A DNA stretch of 64,000 bases from Nemophila menziesii (taxonomy: Eukaryota; Streptophyta; Magnoliopsida; Boraginales; Hydrophyllaceae): contig JARWIR010000001.1 in the NCBI GenBank assembly GCA_029959085.1, positions 67,084,899-67,148,898 on the forward strand. The letters are read 5' to 3'. The position numbers and the translations under genes were made by a program. How positions within the stretch are numbered: position 1 is the stretch's first letter; each line of letters begins with the position of its first letter. The notes under the pieces are model-generated. The model did no database searches, had not been told where the DNA came from, and saw nothing but the letters and a program-made list of their open reading frames with translations. This document shows, piece after piece, positions 62,725 to 64,000 of this stretch.

Positions 62725-64000
62725 ATTTTTGAGTTTGGGGTGGGGTTCGTTGCCTCATCCCAATTTTTATGTGTTATTTGTTTTATTTGCTTTCAATAAA
62801 TTAATTTTAGGGTTGCGTTTGACTGTAGATAATTTTAAATGTCCCCATTAAGCAAAATTCTTATGAATTTATGATAGAAAATAGTAGATTTTAGGAGTTA
62901 GTATAAAACGCATTTAGATTGCATGCAAACATAGGTAATTAACAGGTAGAATTAATAAACAATGCAAAAGAAGTAAACTTGTACTTAAGGAAAATGTTTG
63001 GTGTGTAGAACGCGAGATCCAAAGTGATAGAGATCCCACTTAGGTATGAACTAGAGGCAAGCTATGTAATTAGGAAGATGATAGAGGCAGTTCTTTGTTA
63101 GCCCTTTAAATCCTTTTTAGCCTTCTATCCCTTAGTATAATATTATCCGTCTTAGCCCCATTTTTAGTCTTTAAGCCTTCTTTTGTTGCCATAATATAAG
63201 CCCATACCCCTTTAGATTATTAGGCATTACCATATGACCCGCACTTGAATCACAATCCTAAGACTTCCCGTCTTGAGCTTGAGTTTGGGGTGGTGGGTTT
63301 CATTAATAGGAGATTACATTGGGAGGGAATTTGTATGTGTTTGTAATTATGCGCAATTGTTGATGATATATTAATTGTAACCCTTTGCCAGGATTTGAAA
63401 AAGAAAAGAAAAGAATTTTTTATAAGAGACATGACCTTATACATCAAAATGATGGTCATGGGTATCTTGTACACAAAAAGAGAAAAATGAAATGAAAAAA
63501 ATAAATAATAAAGTAACCGGCAAAGTGGAATTTTAGAAAACCATCGTTAGTGCTTATTGGGTAATTTTGGGGACGCTACATTAGCGCGTCAAATGGGTTG
63601 AGTGAGAACGATATACGAGTGTAAACTCAAGCTCAAGGACAGTTTGTTGATGGTAAGTGAGGAGAGAGCCAAAAGCTCACTTCAAATTTACCAAATATAC
63701 ATTCCATACTGTCCCTAAGCCTACGCTATAACCATAAAGTCCTCGTGATTCCTAGTTATATAGTGGATTTTCAATTCAGCTAATAGGGAGTATGCTAAGT
63801 GAAGCGTTCAAAGTTAGTGATCGATGAACACATTATAGCCATCATCTTGAGATAAGTACAAGCGTAACTTTCTAGCATTGTGAAGTTAATTTTTAATTGA
63901 TTATTTGTGTTTGATTTTGCATGACATTTGTATGTGTATATTAATTCATAGGATCATACTATATGAGATTTATTTTGAGTTATGCTTTGGGTGTTATTCA
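62725..64000 (+). other. Non-coding 3' region of E6
   Basis: No ORF. TGAGTTTGGGGT at 62730-62741 and 63280-63291. Same landmark order as 51868-53264. At the window end it corresponds to a point about 100 bp before the polypurine tract, so the 3' LTR should follow just outside. Confidence 0.75.

Larger units (their letters stand above)
58593..64000 (+). mobile_element. Non-autonomous gypsy element E6 (protease, no RT or integrase)
   Basis: Truncated 5' LTR, then directly the end of gag and protease, a basic linker and the WGGY module, a hAT-like MITE (60876-61355), the GC-rich hairpin block, TATA-like box, small ORF, stem-loop and 3' region. The window ends about 100 bp before the expected 3' LTR. 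RT, RNase H and integrase core motifs are absent, as in M1 on the other strand. Confidence 0.82.

Overview
This is plant nuclear DNA, most likely from a flowering plant and probably a eudicot, in a repeat-rich and gene-poor stretch such as pericentromeric or other heterochromatic DNA. No intact host gene is visible. Nearly everything recognisable comes from retrotransposons: a large Athila/Tat-like Ty3-gypsy family (tRNA-Asp type primer-binding sites, LTRs starting TGATGTCTCC), one Ty1-copia element, several L1-type LINEs with a C-terminal RNase H, and a few MITE-like DNA transposons. Almost all reading frames carry stops or frameshifts, so the window is a nest of old insertions. The organism is inferred from the element families only; I do not name a species.

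Layout. 1-6436: 3' half of a plus-strand gypsy element (RT, RNase H and integrase remnants, a long 3' region with a small extra ORF, then the 3' LTR). 6437-8287: pieces of two older LTRs in opposite orientations, into which that element appears to have inserted. 8288-11490: minus-strand gypsy fragments, including a short match to the start of plant mitochondrial 18S rRNA. 11490-15254: an orphan ORF cut by an LTR, followed by PBS and gag. 15255-18399: AT-rich DNA with an array of short hairpin repeats. 18400-18926: a 5'-truncated LINE with a 14-bp target site duplication (TSD). 19173-22897: a minus-strand copia element, joined to a minus-strand gypsy gag and LTR (to 25179) nested in another LTR. 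26152-32268: more LTRs, including a clean solo LTR with TSD CTCAT. 32269-37086: a minus-strand non-autonomous gypsy element and a host LTR. 37087-42775: LINE fragments; the largest is interrupted by a Harbinger-like MITE. 43440-56106: a long LINE whose ORF2 is split by a young LTR element (48851-55029, TSD GCTGG). 56107-58592: low-complexity and foldback DNA. 58593-64000: a plus-strand gypsy derivative with protease but no RT or integrase, carrying a hAT-like MITE and running off the window.

The most interesting signal is the 3' region shared by the gypsy copies. Downstream of the pol position each copy has GC-rich CCGGTATGCCGG-type hairpins. About 100 bp further on, three copies have a TATA-like box, then a C/A-rich leader of about 265-300 bp, then a small ORF (starting MTNR in two copies) that ends in a coiled coil. 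A perfect or near-perfect 20-nt hairpin follows, and a repeated 12-mer TGAGTTTGGGGT matches the polypurine tract that precedes the 3' LTR. Two copies in opposite orientations lack RT and integrase and instead end their main ORF in a shared module finishing WGGY. Together this suggests a non-autonomous gypsy lineage with its own embedded 3' transcription unit.
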